64,000 nucleotides of DNA, from NCBI GenBank assembly GCA_002478265.1, contig DLNC01000003.1, positions 23,013-87,012 of the forward strand. Direction: 5' to 3'. Below are positions 25,343 to 34,282 of this stretch, piece by piece. The notes beneath the pieces are model-generated. The model saw nothing but the letters and a program-made list of their open reading frames with translations, was not told the DNA's origin and ran no database searches. Source of the stretch: Syntrophaceae bacterium UBA7520. Its GTDB lineage: Bacteria; Desulfobacterota; Syntrophia; Syntrophales; Smithellaceae. A program made the position numbers and the translations under genes. Each line of letters starts with the position of its first letter. The first letter of the stretch is position 1.

Positions 25343-27034
25343 CTAAGCTATCGGCTGATGCCGCGATTTTTTCAGCAAATAATCTTTCACGCCCCATACT
25401 TCTTCCGCCTTCAGATATCTTATTTTGCCGCTCTTGGGCTGGATATAAGACATGGCCCTTTCGGCAAACGCCAAAATTGACAAAGCGGGATTTACACCCA
25501 AATTTTCCGGCATTTGTGACGCATCGCAGACCAGCATGTTATGATAACCCTTGATCCAGTTTTCTTCATCAATAACTCCGTTTTCCGGCGCCTGTCCGAT
25601 TGTGCAACCTCCCATAATATGCGCGGTAATCGGCGCGTCCATCCAGTTTTCGGTGGTAATATTGGCGGGAATGCCGTTCATTCTTTTTGCCAGCCGCCGG
25701 CCGAAATCGTAGCCTATGGGAATCCATGTCGGATTCTTTTTCTCGGTGCCGTAAGACGAAGTCAAGGTACGGTAGAAAGGCCACAGGAGCCTTCGTTTTC
25801 TTTGGATGATGATATAGTTGTCAAGCGTCTGCATAATGAGCAGAATAATAGAACGCCTCGCAAACCCGATGGGATTGCAGACCCTCAGAAAAGTGATCGG
25901 ATGGAAAAGAGCGTTGAAAAACGCTTTGATCTGCCGTGGTATCTTGCCTCCGCCTTCTGTCATGATTCCCGTAAGCAATCCCATAAAATCATGTCCCTTG
26001 CCGTAGCGCACCGGTTCAATATGGGTGTTCTCATCGGGATGGACACTGGAAGTAATGGCGACCCCCTTGCTGAAATCCGCGTTTTTGTCTTTCGCCTTCA
26101 CGCCGATTATTGATTCACTATTGGTGCGGGAAAACTGTCCGATATGGTCGGAAATAAGCGGCAGGCGTCCATTTTGCTTAAGTTTCATTAAAAGAGAAAG
26201 CGTCCCAATGACGCCGGCACAGAGAACTATTCCCTTGGTTTTAAAAGTCCGGCCACTCAGCCTTCCCAGCATGGCGGTTGTCTTTTTTGACTTGACGATA
26301 TAACCCTTATCGCCGTTGGGCGAAAGCGGGATTATGTCATATACTTTCTGCTCGGGGAATATCTGGGTGCCGAATTTTTCGGCAAAATAAAGATAATTTT
26401 TATCCAGCGTGTTTTTCCCGTTTTTTTTGCATCCGGTCATGCACTCGCCGCAGAGTTCGCAACCGACGCGATCCGGCCCCTCACCGAAGAAATACGGGTC
26501 TTCCTCGGGCATTTTTTCCTTGCCGAAAAAGACGGCAACATCCGTAGTGGTGTAGGTGTGGCCTCGGCCAATTTCCTCGGCCGTTTCTTTTAGAAGCTTG
26601 TCCTGAGGGGTGGCAACGGGATTAGGCACGACCCCGACCATTTTTTTCGCGATATCGTAGAAAGGCAGCAACTCCTCTTTCCCGCCCAGCCGCTTGATGG
26701 TTTCATGCTCAAAAAACACCGGCGGCGGCGTGTACATTGTATTGGCATAATTAAGGCTGCCTCCGCCCACTCCGGCGCCCGCCAGGATAAACACGTCTCG
26801 CAAAAGATGCATCCGCTGTATGCCGTAGCAGCCGAAAGTGGGAAACCATAAAAACTTTTTAACGTTCCAGTTGCTTTTGGGGAATTCATCAGCATGCCAT
26901 CTTTTCCCTGACTCGATAACGGCGACTTTGTATCCTTTCTGGGAAAGACGCATCGCGGCGACACTTCCGCCAAACCCGGACCCGACAACAACATAATCAA
27001 AATCAAATTCGCTTACATCTGTATTTGTGCTCAT
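25343..27034 (-). CDS. GMC-family FAD oxidoreductase with a CxxCxxCxxxC motif
   Basis: A 563-residue flavoprotein of the glucose-methanol-choline / cholesterol-oxidase group. The FAD-binding fold begins with VVVGSGFGGSVAAMRL (GxGxxG at 18-23). A second FAD/substrate segment is AGAGVGGGSLNYANTM. Near the C-terminus lies the pair HIMGGCTIG ... CDASQMPENLGVNPALSILAFAERA, with the active-site His and Asn regions. Four cysteines at 192, 195, 198 and 202 form a [4Fe-4S]-like CxxCxxCxxxC motif followed by KNTLDKNYL. Comparable cysteine-rich stretches occur in related GMC proteins. It probably oxidises an alcohol to an aldehyde or ketone. It heads the operon and has AGGAGG and a strong promoter. Confidence 0.85.
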   Translation of the reverse strand: MSTNTDVSEFDFDYVVVGSGFGGSVAAMRLSQKGYKVAVIESGKRWHADEFPKSNWNVKKFLWFPTFGCYGIQRMHLLRDVFILAGAGVGGGSLNYANTMYTPPPVFFEHETIKRLGGKEELLPFYDIAKKMVGVVPNPVATPQDKLLKETAEEIGRGHTYTTTDVAVFFGKEKMPEEDPYFFGEGPDRVGCELCGECMTGCKKNGKNTLDKNYLYFAEKFGTQIFPEQKVYDIIPLSPNGDKGYIVKSKKTTAMLGRLSGRTFKTKGIVLCAGVIGTLSLLMKLKQNGRLPLISDHIGQFSRTNSESIIGVKAKDKNADFSKGVAITSSVHPDENTHIEPVRYGKGHDFMGLLTGIMTEGGGKIPRQIKAFFNALFHPITFLRVCNPIGFARRSIILLIMQTLDNYIIIQRKRRLLWPFYRTLTSSYGTEKKNPTWIPIGYDFGRRLAKRMNGIPANITTENWMDAPITAHIMGGCTIGQAPENGVIDEENWIKGYHNMLVCDASQMPENLGVNPALSILAFAERAMSYIQPKSGKIRYLKAEEVWGVKDYLLKKSRHQPIA

Positions 27035-27220
27035 GGGGAATCCTCCTGAGACTTACATGATTGTCTCTTTTGCAATTCTTTGGGATGGGTAACAATTATT
27101 CAAACGTGACAACTTCCGAAACAAACATTAAAATTAATGATGGCGATGGCCTGTTTACACTTCAACTCCGCCGGCTTCCGCGCCGGGCAAATTCATGAAA
27201 AAAACACTACACACTGTTTA

Positions 27221-27249
27221 TTTATATTCCCGCTTTAATTGGCTGTCAA
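27221..27249 (-). promoter_or_regulatory. Promoter for the GMC-AOR-ligase-SCP2-ThiF-LarA operon
   Basis: Reverse strand TTGACA (27249-27244), 17-base spacer, TATAAA (27226-27221). It matches the sigma70 consensus at 11 of 12 positions. The leader to the GMC start codon is about 180 bases, long enough to carry control elements, but none was recognised. Confidence 0.65.
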
Positions 27250-27291
27250 CTATTTAAAGTTTTTTCTTAAAAAGACTTTGTTAAAACATAT

Positions 27292-27335
27292 CCGCGGGGT
27301 CATTTCTCCAATAAATCAAGAAAACGACCCCGCGG
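27292..27335 (-). terminator. Hairpin downstream of the alpha/beta hydrolase
   Basis: Perfect 10-bp arms CCGCGGGGTC / GACCCCGCGG separated by 24 bases, 22 bp beyond the hydrolase stop. On the minus strand the hairpin is followed by ATATGTTTT. The loop is long for an intrinsic terminator, so confidence is moderate. Confidence 0.5.
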
Positions 27336-27357
27336 TTTGTTTCACCTCAACTATCGG

Positions 27358-29124
27358 TTAAAACGGAAAATGCGTCGCCTGCCCGGCCACAATTATCCAG
27401 GTAATGAGCAGGGCGTTGAGAAACGCGCCGGTGTAAATATGCCCCGTCTTCCGGTAAAAGTAAGTCGAGATCAGCGCCGCGATGGTGAATATCGGGAAGA
27501 ACTGGAACATCACTATATACCATAAGGCGGCTTCCGGAATCGCCAGCGTTCCTCCGGCGAAAAACGGCAGGTAGCCCAGGGTTTCAAAAATAATATAAGC
27601 GGTAATGAGCAGGAAAATATTGATAAGCATTTCCCGCCAGGCCGGCAGCTCGCCTTTTTTACCGCGGCGCAGCTCCCCATGCAGAATCATGCCGATAACC
27701 AGAAAATAGAAAGCAAACGGAATCAGGTAGCCGAGGAAGATGCGGAAATGCAAAAGTGTCATCGGCTTTATGGCGAAGACCCAGAGACGGTAATCGGTGG
27801 TGAAAACCAAATGTGAAATAATCAGCGTCACGTAAGCCGCGCCACAGATAATCAGTGCCAGCAAAAACGACTTTCCGATTTTCTTGAAATCCAGCCCCTT
27901 GTTCTTCCAGGTCAGGCCGTAATTGACAAAAGTCGCTTTTTTCTTGCGGTTAAAAATCACATGCCAGAGGATAAACAAGATCAAAGAAATAACCGCCACG
28001 GTGCACGCCCACATCATAATGACCGTGGTGATGTTTTGGGGAAATAGCGCCGATGCTTTAAGCTTTTGCGTGTAACCGATAGCCCACAAAAATACGGGCA
28101 GGGGAATCAGCACCGTTAAAACGGCGCCCACCCACCAGCCAAAGCCGTCGGCTGATTTAATTTCCGCCGTTTTCTCACTTATCTCCTTGAAAAATTTTGT
28201 CTGCAGCAGAAGCTGGCCCAGCGGGAAAATAAGCAAAAGCATCCCCAACATGGCCAGAAAAGTGCCGATTTCTTTCCAATACCAGATCTGATTGGACACA
28301 GGGATATCCTTGCCGCCTTTAAGCGTCATCTGCATCCACTCCACCGCGTTGCCTATTCCTTCCCGGGAAAAGTGAACCCGCGGATGAATAATCGGCGGTT
28401 GATACAGTTTTCTTGCCGTGCCTTTTTCGATAGAGCCGTAGAGCTTGCCGACTTCGACATCTTCGGTCGTGCCGAACAATTTTTTCAGTTTATCAGTTTT
28501 AACGATATCTACAGGAATTGGCGCGCCCCACATTAACTGAGAAAATTCATCGTACTTGGAGAAAATAAGCGCTGTGTTGCGCGGGAAAGTCGCCGTCCCT
28601 TGAGGTATGCCGAAAGTTCCTGTCGAGGAACTTGCCAGAACAACCGCCTTGTAGCCGTTAGGATTGGTCGCGGCCGCTACCACGGATGCCCAGCCGCCCA
28701 TGGAATGTCCTTCCAGTCCGATATTATCAAGATCGACAATATCCAGCGTGCGCAAGTAAGTGAGCGAATCCATCCCTCCAAAACCCTGGGCGAACGCCGG
28801 CGGATCGGAAAAACCATGTCCGGTCTGATCAACCGCCAGAACAACATAGCCGCGGCGGGCATATTCAATGGCAAAGCCGCACTGCGTTTCGCGAGAATTA
28901 ATATAGCCGTGCGTGGCGACAATGCCCGGAGCCGGATTTTCCTTGCTTACGCCGGGAGGAATATAAAGTAGGGCGCTGACCATTTTGCCGTTAGAGGCTT
29001 TGAAACGAATGTCTTTTATTTTTATGTCGCCCCCGGATGTCTGGATCAAATAAGCCAGTAAGCCTCCGCCGATAATCAAAAGCAGGGCTATGACGACCAA
29101 CCATTTACATTTTTTCGTATCCAT
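27358..29124 (-). CDS. Alpha/beta hydrolase fused to a multi-span membrane domain
   Basis: A 588-residue protein. Residues 8-28 form a signal anchor. Residues about 35-300 form an alpha/beta hydrolase of the dienelactone-hydrolase/acetylxylan-esterase type, with THGYINSRETQCG near the oxyanion hole and the nucleophile Ser141 in GHSMGG. The C-terminal half has about seven hydrophobic segments, for example IGTFLAMLGMLLLIFPLGQLLL, WWVGAVLTVLIPLPVFLWAIG and MMWACTVAVISLILFILWHV. With a single N-terminal anchor, the hydrolase would face the periplasm. The function of such fusions is not established; hydrolysis of a lipid or exported ester is likely. No operon partner lies close by: the gaps are 350 bp upstream and 320 bp downstream. 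Confidence 0.75.
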   Translation of the reverse strand: MDTKKCKWLVVIALLLIIGGGLLAYLIQTSGGDIKIKDIRFKASNGKMVSALLYIPPGVSKENPAPGIVATHGYINSRETQCGFAIEYARRGYVVLAVDQTGHGFSDPPAFAQGFGGMDSLTYLRTLDIVDLDNIGLEGHSMGGWASVVAAATNPNGYKAVVLASSSTGTFGIPQGTATFPRNTALIFSKYDEFSQLMWGAPIPVDIVKTDKLKKLFGTTEDVEVGKLYGSIEKGTARKLYQPPIIHPRVHFSREGIGNAVEWMQMTLKGGKDIPVSNQIWYWKEIGTFLAMLGMLLLIFPLGQLLLQTKFFKEISEKTAEIKSADGFGWWVGAVLTVLIPLPVFLWAIGYTQKLKASALFPQNITTVIMMWACTVAVISLILFILWHVIFNRKKKATFVNYGLTWKNKGLDFKKIGKSFLLALIICGAAYVTLIISHLVFTTDYRLWVFAIKPMTLLHFRIFLGYLIPFAFYFLVIGMILHGELRRGKKGELPAWREMLINIFLLITAYIIFETLGYLPFFAGGTLAIPEAALWYIVMFQFFPIFTIAALISTYFYRKTGHIYTGAFLNALLITWIIVAGQATHFPF

Positions 29125-29476
29125 ATCCCCTCCTCTATTATACTTGTAATTTCAATAAATTAACAATGTCATGACGGGAAGATATTGCCGATTACGCAAA
29201 AATAACATTGGGCATGTTTCCAGGCGGCGATCGGCCAATGGTTAACGATGAAAAAAAAACTAAAATGATTTGATATTGAAGAATTCCACGGCAGAAATAA
29301 AAAATTTCCCGGCGGGGCGACCTGTTATTTCCCGGAACAAACCCGGCGTTTCTTTTGACGGATCTCATAAGACACCACCAAAAACGTTTTTAAAAAACCG
29401 CCAGGCAGATAGGAAACACATTGCCGAAATTAAGTCAACTCATATTCGGCAATGTGCCTGCATCGAATTTACGCTT
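29125..29476. other. Intergenic region between hydrolase and pckG
   Basis: This 352-bp gap contains no convincing gene. Close to the hydrolase there is a TATAAT on the minus strand (29142-29137), but a transcript from it would start almost at the Shine-Dalgarno sequence, so it may be fortuitous. A short palindrome AAAAACGTTTTT lies at 29380-29391. A 12-bp inverted repeat at 29417-29456 probably ends the pckG transcript. Confidence 0.6.
29417..29456 (-). terminator. Candidate terminator downstream of pckG
   Basis: CACATTGCCGAA (29417-29428) is the exact reverse complement of TTCGGCAATGTG (29445-29456), with a 16-base loop, about 20 bp past the pckG stop. On the minus strand the hairpin is followed by TTTCC, so there is only a short U-tract. 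Confidence 0.45.
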
Positions 29477-31258
29477 TTAACTTAAGCGTTTCTTTAGTTC
29501 TTCCAGCTGCTTTTTCAGGCGCGCCGGCAGACGGTCGCCGAATTTGGCAAAGTGCTTTTCGATATCGGGAACTTCCGCTTTCCAGGCGTCAACATCGACT
29601 TTTAGCAATTCTTCCATGTCCGCCGCGGAAACAGCCAAACCTTTCAGATCCAGATCTTCTTTTTTCGGCAGCATCCCGATGGGTGTTTTTACCGCGTCCA
29701 CTTTCCCTTCCACTCTTTCGCACATCCATTTGAGCACGCGGCTGTTTTCGCCGAAGCCCGGCCAGAGCCAGTGCCCGTCAGCGGATTTTCTAAACCAGTT
29801 GACGTAGAAAATGCGCGGCGCCTTGCTTTTGAGCTTATCGCCCATGCTGAGCCAATGATGGAAATAGTCGCCCATATTGTAGCCGCAGAAAGGCTGCATG
29901 GCAAACGGATCGCGCCGTAAATTTCCCACCGCGCCGATGTTGGCGGCGGTTGTCTCCGAAGAGGCGGTCGCGCCCAGGAAAACGCCGTGATCAAAATCGT
30001 AAGCTTCGTTGACCAACGGCACAACTCCAGCGCGGCGGCCGCCGAAAACAAAGATATCAATGGGCACGCCTTCGGGCTTTTCCCAATCTTTGGAAATAAC
30101 CGGGCACTGTGCCGCCGGCGCGGTAAAACGGGCATTGGGGTGCGCGGCCGGCTCCTTATTTTCCCCGGGCCAATCACGTCCCTTCCAGTCTATGGCATGT
30201 TTGGGCGGCTCGCCGTCCATACCTTCCCACCAGACATCGCCGTTATCGGTTAAGGCGCAGTTGGTAAAGATAATGTTTTCCTTGATTGTTTCCATCGCCA
30301 TGGGGTTTGAATCGTACGAAGTTCCCGGCGCAACGCCGAAAAATCCAGCTTCCGGATTGATCGCGTAAAGCCGGCCGTCGGGGCCGATTTTCATCCAGGC
30401 GATGTCATCTCCGATGCACTCGCATTTCCAGCCCTCCACGGTCGGCTGCAGCATGGCCAAGTTGGTTTTGCCGCAGGCGGAGGGAAAAGCCGCCGCGATA
30501 TGATACTGCTTTCCTTCCGGACTGGTCAGACGCAAAATCAGCATGTGCTCCGCCATCCAACCTTCCCTTCGGGCCATGGCCGAAGCAATGCGCAGCGCCA
30601 GGCATTTCTTGCCCAGAAGAGCGTTGCCACCGTAGCCGGAACCGAATGACCAGATAAGGTTCTCCTGTGGAAAATGGCTGATGTATTTTTTCTCCATGGG
30701 CGCGCAGGGCCAGGTTACATCTTTCTGCCCTTTTTCCAGCGGTGCGCCGATGGAGTGCAGACAGGGTATAAATTCGCCTTCCGCGCCCAGCTTATCGATA
30801 ACTTTTTTCCCGACGCGCGTCATGATGTGCATATTGCAAACGACATAGGGGCTGTCCGTAATTTCAATGCCGATTTTGGCGATGGGCGAATCAACCGGCC
30901 CCATGGAAAAAGGAATGACATACATCGTGCGTCCCTTCATGCATCCTTTGTAGAGCGCCTTCATCGTCGCCTTGAGCTCATCCGGCGGAAGCCAGTTATT
31001 GGTCGGCCCCGCTTCAATCTGTTCGGGGGTGCTGATATAAGTTCTATCTTCCACTCTGGCCACGTCCGAAGGATCGGAACGAAACAAAAAGCTGTTCTTG
31101 CGCTTTTTCAGCGGTGTGGCGCTGCCGCTTTTCACCATCAGCGCCATGAGGCGGTCATATTCATCCTTGGAACCGTCGCACCAGTAGACACCGTCCGGCT
31201 GGCACATTTCTTCAATTTCCTTAACCCATTCTTTCAGCTTTTTGTTTTTTATCTCCAT
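29477..31258 (-). CDS. pckG: Phosphoenolpyruvate carboxykinase (GTP)
   Basis: A 593-residue cytoplasmic enzyme that converts oxaloacetate and GTP to PEP, CO2 and GDP. The ATG at 31258 is preferred over a TTG two codons upstream because it leaves AAAGG 7 bases before the start. Hallmarks are the kinase-1a loop AFPSACGKTNLAMLQP with the reactive Cys, HSIGAPLEKGQKDVTWPC, YGGNALLGKKCLALRIAS and IFVFGGRRAGVVPLVNEA. These are the GTP-type family motifs, not the ATP-type ones. It is 18 bp plus the short leader downstream of ppdK, so the two form a gluconeogenic unit. Confidence 0.95.
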   Translation of the reverse strand: MEIKNKKLKEWVKEIEEMCQPDGVYWCDGSKDEYDRLMALMVKSGSATPLKKRKNSFLFRSDPSDVARVEDRTYISTPEQIEAGPTNNWLPPDELKATMKALYKGCMKGRTMYVIPFSMGPVDSPIAKIGIEITDSPYVVCNMHIMTRVGKKVIDKLGAEGEFIPCLHSIGAPLEKGQKDVTWPCAPMEKKYISHFPQENLIWSFGSGYGGNALLGKKCLALRIASAMARREGWMAEHMLILRLTSPEGKQYHIAAAFPSACGKTNLAMLQPTVEGWKCECIGDDIAWMKIGPDGRLYAINPEAGFFGVAPGTSYDSNPMAMETIKENIIFTNCALTDNGDVWWEGMDGEPPKHAIDWKGRDWPGENKEPAAHPNARFTAPAAQCPVISKDWEKPEGVPIDIFVFGGRRAGVVPLVNEAYDFDHGVFLGATASSETTAANIGAVGNLRRDPFAMQPFCGYNMGDYFHHWLSMGDKLKSKAPRIFYVNWFRKSADGHWLWPGFGENSRVLKWMCERVEGKVDAVKTPIGMLPKKEDLDLKGLAVSAADMEELLKVDVDAWKAEVPDIEKHFAKFGDRLPARLKKQLEELKKRLS

Positions 31259-31282
31259 AGACAAACCTTTCTTTTTTTCAGA

Positions 31283-34039
31283 TTATTTGCGTTTCTTTTT
31301 ATTTTTCTTCTTGGCCGCGGTTTTTACCGCCACTTTTTCTTCCACCACTGCCTGCGCGGCCGCCAGTCTGGCAATCGGCACGCGGTAAGGCGAGCAGCTT
31401 ACATAATCCATGCCGACGCGATGACAGAACATGACGCTGGAAGGTTCGCCACCGTGTTCGCCACAAATCCCCACTTTCAAGCCGGGCCTTGTCTTACGTC
31501 CTCTTTCGATGCCCATCGCAATCAATTGTCCCACGCCTTCCTGGTCGAGCACCTGGAAGGGGTCGACGGGGATAATTTTTCTGCCCACGTATTCGGGCAC
31601 AAAAGCTCCGACATCGTCACGGCTGAAGCCGTAAGACATCTGCGTCAGGTCGTTGGTGCCGTAGCTGAAGAATTCCGCCTCCTCGGCAATACGGTCGGCC
31701 AGCAGTGCCGCGCGGGGAATTTCAATCATCGTGCCCACCATGTGCGGTATTTTTTTCATGCCGTACTTGGCACACACTTCCGGATAAATTTTCCTCACCA
31801 GCTGTCCCTGATGGCTGATTTCAGCCTTATCGCAAACCACGGGAATCATGATTTCCGGCAGCGCTTTTTTGCCTTCCTTGATTAATTCCGCGGCCGCTTC
31901 CAAAATCGCGCGGATCTGCATTTCGCTGACCTCCGGGTAAGTGATGCCCAGGCGCACGCCGCGATGTCCCATCATCGGGTTGGTCTCGTGCAGAATTTCG
32001 GCGCGGCTGTTGAGTTTTTCCACGGAAATGTTAAGGCTTTGCGCCAGACGCTGGCGTTCCTGCGGATTTTCCGGAACAAATTCATGCAACGGCGGATCCA
32101 AAAGGCGGATGGTCACCGGACGGCCGGCCATAACTTCCATGGTTTTCTTGATATCGCTTTTCACAAACGGAAAAAGATCGTCCAGCGCAGCGCGACGCTG
32201 TTTTTCGCTGTCAGACAATATCATTTTGCGTAAATGAAAGAGCGGTTTTTCGCTGTTTTCGCCGTAGAACATATGCTCGGTGCGGAAAAGGCCGATGCCT
32301 TCCGCGCCGAACTGAATGGCTTTAGCGGCATCCTTGGGAGTTTCGGCGTTGGTGCGGATTTTCAGGCGCCGCAGCGAATCGCATATTTTCATGAAGGCCC
32401 TGAAGTATTTATCGTCCTCCGCGCCGCTGATCATCGCCAGCGCTCCGTTATAAACGCGCCCGGCCGTGCCGTTGAGCGTGATCGTGTCGCCCTCGCGCAA
32501 AGTTTTGCCGTCAACCGACATCTTCTTCGCGGCGATATCCACATGAATCGATCCCGCGCCGACGATGCAGCACTTGCCCCAGCCGCGCGCCACCAGCGCC
32601 GCGTGCGAAGTCATGCCGCCGCGCGCGGTAAGGATTCCCTGCGCCACGCGCATGCCTTCCACGTCTTCAGGATTGGTTTCCTCGCGCACCAGAATTACTT
32701 TTTTGCCCTCACCAGCCCATTTAACCGCTTCTTCGGCGGTAAAAACGATCTGTCCTACCGCGCCGCCGGGACCGGCGGGCAGCCCTTTCGTCAAAAACTC
32801 CGCGCCGGTTTCAGCCTTCGGATCAACCATCGGATGCAGCAATTCATCAAGCTGCGCCGGCGTCACCCGCGTTACCGCTTCTGCCGCGCTGATCATTTTG
32901 CTCTGATACATTTCCACCGCCATGCGCACCGCCGCCGGGCCGTTGCGCTTGCCGGTGCGCGTCTGGAGCATCCAGACGTGCCCGTCCTGAATGGTGAATT
33001 CCAGATCCTGCATATCCCTGAAATGCTTCTCCAGTTTTTGCCGTATCTGTTCGAGCTCACGATAGGCCTTGGGCATTGCTTTTTCCAGAGACGGGTGACC
33101 GTGCGTGTCATCAGTCTGGCGCGTTTTTTCGTTTATCGGATTCGGAGTGCGGATGCCGGCCACAACGTCTTCACCCTGCGCGTTGGGCAGCCATTCGCCG
33201 TAGAATTTATTTTCGCCGGTGGCCGGATTTCTGGTAAAGGCCACACCGGTGGCAGAATTTTCTCCCATATTGCCGAAGACCATCGCCTGCACGTTAACCG
33301 CCGTTCCCCAGTCGTCAGGAATGCCCTCGATGCGGCGGTAGGAAACAGCGCGTTTGCCGTTCCAGCTTTTAAAGACCGCGCCGATCGCGCCCCAGAGCTG
33401 TTCGTCGGCGTTATCCGGAAAAGGCTTGCCCAAAACTTCTTTCACTTTTTCTTTATATATTTCCGCGAGCTGAGCCAAGTCATCAGCGGTAAGATCAACA
33501 TCCTGTTTTACGTTGCGCTTTTTCTTCATCGCCGCCAGTTCCCGCTCCAGCTGCTGGCGCACGCCCATGCCTTCGGCCGGTTCAATGCCTTCGGCCTTTT
33601 CCATAACTACATCCGAATACATCTGAATCAGACGGCGGTAGGAATCCCAGACAAAGCGCGGGTTTTTTGTTTTTTCAATCATGCCGGCGATTGTCTTGGA
33701 GGTAAGTCCGATATTGAGCACCGTCTCCATCATGCCGGGCATGCTTTTGCGCGCGCCGGAGCGCGCCGAGCAAAGAAGAGGGTTTTTCGGATCGCCGAAT
33801 TTCATGCCCGTGGCCGCTTCCATCTGGCGCAGCGCCTTATAGACCTGCTCTTTAAGTCCCTGCGGATAGCGTCCCTTATTTTTATAGAAAAGATTGCAGA
33901 CTTCGGTAGTGATGGTAAAGCCGGGCGGTATGGGAATTTTCAGGTGAGCCATTTCAGCAAGCCCTACGCCCTTACCGCCTAACAGATTTTTGCTTTTTCC
34001 ATACCCTTCGGAGAAGGTGTATACGTATTTAGTGCCCAT
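31283..34039 (-). CDS. ppdK: Pyruvate, phosphate dikinase
   Basis: A 918-residue enzyme of normal PPDK length that interconverts pyruvate + ATP + Pi and PEP + AMP + PPi. The order of domains is the ATP-grasp domain (YTFSEGYGKSKNLLGGKGVGLAEM at the N-terminus and GMMETVLNIGL), the phosphohistidine swivel domain (GGMTSHAALVARGWGKCCIVG, with the catalytic His), and the PEP-binding TIM barrel (GLFRTEHMF, ETNPMMGHRGVRLG, GTNDLTQMSYGFSRDD and GICGEHGGEPSSV). The last 20 residues are lysine-rich (KKKNKKKRK), an unusual tail. AGGAGG lies 15 bases before the ATG. It leads the pckG transcript. Confidence 0.95.
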   Translation of the reverse strand: MGTKYVYTFSEGYGKSKNLLGGKGVGLAEMAHLKIPIPPGFTITTEVCNLFYKNKGRYPQGLKEQVYKALRQMEAATGMKFGDPKNPLLCSARSGARKSMPGMMETVLNIGLTSKTIAGMIEKTKNPRFVWDSYRRLIQMYSDVVMEKAEGIEPAEGMGVRQQLERELAAMKKKRNVKQDVDLTADDLAQLAEIYKEKVKEVLGKPFPDNADEQLWGAIGAVFKSWNGKRAVSYRRIEGIPDDWGTAVNVQAMVFGNMGENSATGVAFTRNPATGENKFYGEWLPNAQGEDVVAGIRTPNPINEKTRQTDDTHGHPSLEKAMPKAYRELEQIRQKLEKHFRDMQDLEFTIQDGHVWMLQTRTGKRNGPAAVRMAVEMYQSKMISAAEAVTRVTPAQLDELLHPMVDPKAETGAEFLTKGLPAGPGGAVGQIVFTAEEAVKWAGEGKKVILVREETNPEDVEGMRVAQGILTARGGMTSHAALVARGWGKCCIVGAGSIHVDIAAKKMSVDGKTLREGDTITLNGTAGRVYNGALAMISGAEDDKYFRAFMKICDSLRRLKIRTNAETPKDAAKAIQFGAEGIGLFRTEHMFYGENSEKPLFHLRKMILSDSEKQRRAALDDLFPFVKSDIKKTMEVMAGRPVTIRLLDPPLHEFVPENPQERQRLAQSLNISVEKLNSRAEILHETNPMMGHRGVRLGITYPEVSEMQIRAILEAAAELIKEGKKALPEIMIPVVCDKAEISHQGQLVRKIYPEVCAKYGMKKIPHMVGTMIEIPRAALLADRIAEEAEFFSYGTNDLTQMSYGFSRDDVGAFVPEYVGRKIIPVDPFQVLDQEGVGQLIAMGIERGRKTRPGLKVGICGEHGGEPSSVMFCHRVGMDYVSCSPYRVPIARLAAAQAVVEEKVAVKTAAKKKNKKKRK

Positions 34040-34092
34040 ATTCTTCGCTTTTAACCTCCTGACTTTTCTTATTATTAATTATTAAACGAGTG

Positions 34093-34122
34093 ATAAAGCC
34101 ACAAATTCACATTTATTGTCAA
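34093..34122 (-). promoter_or_regulatory. Candidate promoter for ppdK-pckG
   Basis: Reverse strand TTGACA (34122-34117), 18-base spacer, CTTTAT (34098-34093), about 54 bp before the ppdK ATG. The -35 is perfect and the -10 is weak, so this is moderate evidence. Confidence 0.35.
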
Positions 34123-34217
34123 GTCAAAACGCGTCCGGGAGAAAATGTGAGGGGGGAAAAGTGCGCAGGTAAGATGTTTTAACAGAGCCGTGCAAAAACG
34201 CGATGAAAAACTTTATT

Positions 34218-34256
34218 AAGGCGGGCTGATTAAACAAGCGCTAATCAGCCCGCCTT
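34218..34256 (-). terminator. Intrinsic terminator of the acyl-CoA dehydrogenase gene
   Basis: Perfect 15-bp stem, AAGGCGGGCTGATTA / TAATCAGCCCGCCTT, with a 9-base loop, starting 27 bp past the dehydrogenase stop. On the minus strand it is followed by AATAAAGTTTTT. Confidence 0.75.
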
Positions 34257-34282
34257 GCGGTATTGGTTGTTTATCCTAAGTT

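Larger units (their letters stand above)
27035..27357. other. Intergenic region between GMC oxidoreductase and alpha/beta hydrolase
   Basis: This 323-bp gap has no plausible gene. It holds the minus-strand promoter at 27221-27249 for the GMC/AOR operon, and a hairpin at 27292-27335 that probably ends the hydrolase transcript. Between them the sequence is AT-rich. Confidence 0.7.

Noticed and set aside
29137..29142. TATAAT on the minus strand just before the alpha/beta hydrolase gene
   Set aside because: A start from it would leave almost no leader and would cut the Shine-Dalgarno sequence; the -35 is weak.
29270..29485. A 71-residue open frame in the hydrolase-pckG gap
   Set aside because: It has no ribosome-binding site and overlaps the hairpin and the pckG 3' end. 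No family features were seen.
30674..31885. A 403-residue open frame on the plus strand across the pckG/ppdK junction
   Set aside because: It runs antisense to two certain genes and shows low-complexity His/Phe/Arg composition typical of a shadow frame.
32234..33982. A 582-residue open frame on the plus strand opposite ppdK
   Set aside because: It lies wholly within a strongly supported ppdK gene and has no recognisable motif or ribosome-binding site. Long antisense open frames follow from the codon bias of the true gene.
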